DNA of 8,628 nt from an uncultured Flavobacteriales bacterium (lineage in GTDB: Bacteria; Bacteroidota; Bacteroidia; Flavobacteriales_D; Crocinitomicaceae). This document shows, piece by piece, positions 7,932 through 8,628 of the stretch. The DNA is taken from contig CAJWCX010000033.1 of assembly GCA_913031405.1 (NCBI GenBank), positions 1-8,628 on the forward strand, read 5' to 3'. Both the position numbers and the translations under genes were made by a program. Every line of letters starts with the position of its first letter. Position 1 is the first letter of the stretch. The notes below the pieces were generated by a model that searched no databases, was not told where the DNA came from, and saw only the letters and a list, made by a program, of their open reading frames with translations.

Positions 7932-7935
7932 TCAT

Positions 7936-8346
7936 ATGTCTAAGGCTATTGGAATTGATTTTGGATTAAAGAGAACAGGTATTTCTATTTCTGATGAACT
8001 TTGCATCATTGCCACCCCATTAACGACTATTCCTTCGGAGGAATTGATTGGATTTTTAAAAGAGTATATTCAAAATGAAGGAGTGGAAACATTAGTTCTC
8101 GGTTATCCTCTTGGATTAAATGGGGAAGATACGGACATAACTCCCAATGTTCGTCTGCTTAAGCAGGCTTTGGAAAAAGAATTTGTTACTATTTCAGTTC
8201 GGTTATATGACGAAAGAATGACCTCAAAAATAGCTCATCAAGTTCTTTTTTCTGGCGTAAAGAAAAAAAAACGAAAGGAAAAGGGTGTCGTCGATAAAAT
8301 GAGTGCAACAATTATTCTTCAAGATTATTTAAACGCAAAGACTTAG
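7936..8346 (+). CDS. ruvX: RuvX/YqgF-family putative Holliday junction resolvase / pre-16S rRNA nuclease
   Basis: The 136-residue protein matches the YqgF family in length (about 135-150) and motifs. It is an RNase H-fold nuclease proposed to mature the 5' end of 16S rRNA and, by fold similarity, to cut Holliday junctions. Residues 5-20 (IGIDFGLKRTGISISD) carry the first catalytic Asp (D8). LVLGYPLGLNG (53-63) is the conserved loop. YDERMTS (91-97) carries D92, and GVVDKMSATIILQDYL (117-132) carries D120. The start ATG 7936 puts the GIDFG strand at the N-terminus as in homologues; an extension to TTG 7903 would cross the promoter. A nine-A run at 8263-8271 encodes part of the Lys/Arg-rich stretch KKKKRKEK (109-116). 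The gene is divergent from the efflux operon and 31 nt upstream of def, with which it is probably co-transcribed. Confidence 0.93.
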   Translation: MSKAIGIDFGLKRTGISISDELCIIATPLTTIPSEELIGFLKEYIQNEGVETLVLGYPLGLNGEDTDITPNVRLLKQALEKEFVTISVRLYDERMTSKIAHQVLFSGVKKKKRKEKGVVDKMSATIILQDYLNAKT

Positions 8347-8358
8347 TCTTATAATCCT

Positions 8359-8366
8359 TATTTTTG
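8359..8366 (+). promoter_or_regulatory. -7 promoter box ahead of def
   Basis: TATTTTTG matches TAnnTTTG exactly and lies 11 nt before the def start codon. No TTTG is found 17-20 bp upstream, so it is a weaker candidate than the ruvX promoter. It would give def its own transcript with a leader of only a few bases, in addition to read-through from ruvX. Confidence 0.4.
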
Positions 8367-8377
8367 CCAAAAAAAAG

Positions 8378-8628
8378 ATGATACTACCTATTCTTGCATA
8401 TGGAGATCCTATACTCAAGAAAGAGTGTGAAGATATTGAGAAAGATTATCCAGGGCTCCAAACATTGATTGAAGACATGTTTGAAACCATGTATAAAGCA
8501 AAAGGCGTTGGATTAGCGGCTCCGCAAATCGGAAAAAATATTCGTTTATTTATTGTTGATGGTAGCCCTTTTGCCGAAAAAGAAGAGGGAGAAGAAGATG
8601 ATCCATTAGCACATGGGATAGAGGATTT
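8378..8628 (+). CDS. def: Peptide deformylase, N-terminal part only
   Basis: The gene starts at ATG 8378 and leaves the window after 83 codons. Peptide deformylase is a metal-dependent cytosolic enzyme that removes the formyl group from the initiator Met of new proteins. The N-terminus MILPILAYGDPILKKECEDI is typical, and motif I, GVGLAAPQIG, is complete; its Gln normally contacts the metal-bound water. Motifs II (EGCLS) and III (HExDH) with the metal ligands lie beyond the edge. After the strand IRLFIVDG comes a very acidic stretch, FAEKEEGEEDD, in the place where I recall Bacteroidota deformylases having a longer loop. The ruvX-def pairing is, as far as I recall, common in flavobacteria and supports the identification. 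Confidence 0.95.
   Translation, partial: MILPILAYGDPILKKECEDIEKDYPGLQTLIEDMFETMYKAKGVGLAAPQIGKNIRLFIVDGSPFAEKEEGEEDDPLAHGIED

Noticed and set aside
7903..7935. TTG 7903 as the start of ruvX, adding 11 residues
   Set aside because: The extension overlaps the TAnnTTTG promoter box and pushes the GIDFG motif away from the N-terminus; ATG 7936 gives the normal family length.

Overview
The window looks like a piece of a Bacteroidota chromosome, most likely Flavobacteriales. The evidence is low GC content, start codons without clear Shine-Dalgarno sequences, promoter elements of the Bacteroidota type (TTTG, about 18 bp, TAnnTTTG), a TonB-dependent-receptor-like gene start typical of that phylum, and a ruvX-def gene pair of a kind I recall from flavobacterial genomes. 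No species can be named from the sequence alone.

Minus strand, right to left (7835 to 546): a five-gene, tightly packed operon. It encodes a TetR-type repressor (GTG start), a TolC-type outer-membrane channel, a lipid-anchored periplasmic adaptor, a 1154-residue RND inner-membrane pump, and an unrecognised lipoprotein. The gaps are 2, 7, 10 and about 14 nt, so the genes are almost certainly co-transcribed. Together channel, adaptor and pump form a complete tripartite efflux system, with the TetR protein as the likely local ligand-sensing repressor. The export substrate cannot be read from the sequence. After an 85-bp gap, a truncated gene on the same strand (460 to 1) encodes the N-terminus of an outer-membrane beta-barrel protein with a carboxypeptidase-regulatory-like domain.

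Plus strand, right end: ruvX/yqgF (7936-8346), a putative RNase H-fold nuclease, then the 5' part of def (peptide deformylase, 8378 to the window end). These are housekeeping genes transcribed divergently from the efflux operon.

The 100-bp divergent region (7836-7935) holds a promoter for each direction, a 14-bp palindrome that could be the TetR operator, and a tandem 9-bp repeat. Most of the window is ordinary. The points most worth attention are the orphan lipoprotein, the pump's missing proton-relay residues and additional hydrophobic pair, and TAnnTTTG boxes so close to start codons that leaderless transcripts are likely. I saw no mobile element, CRISPR array, tRNA or rRNA.
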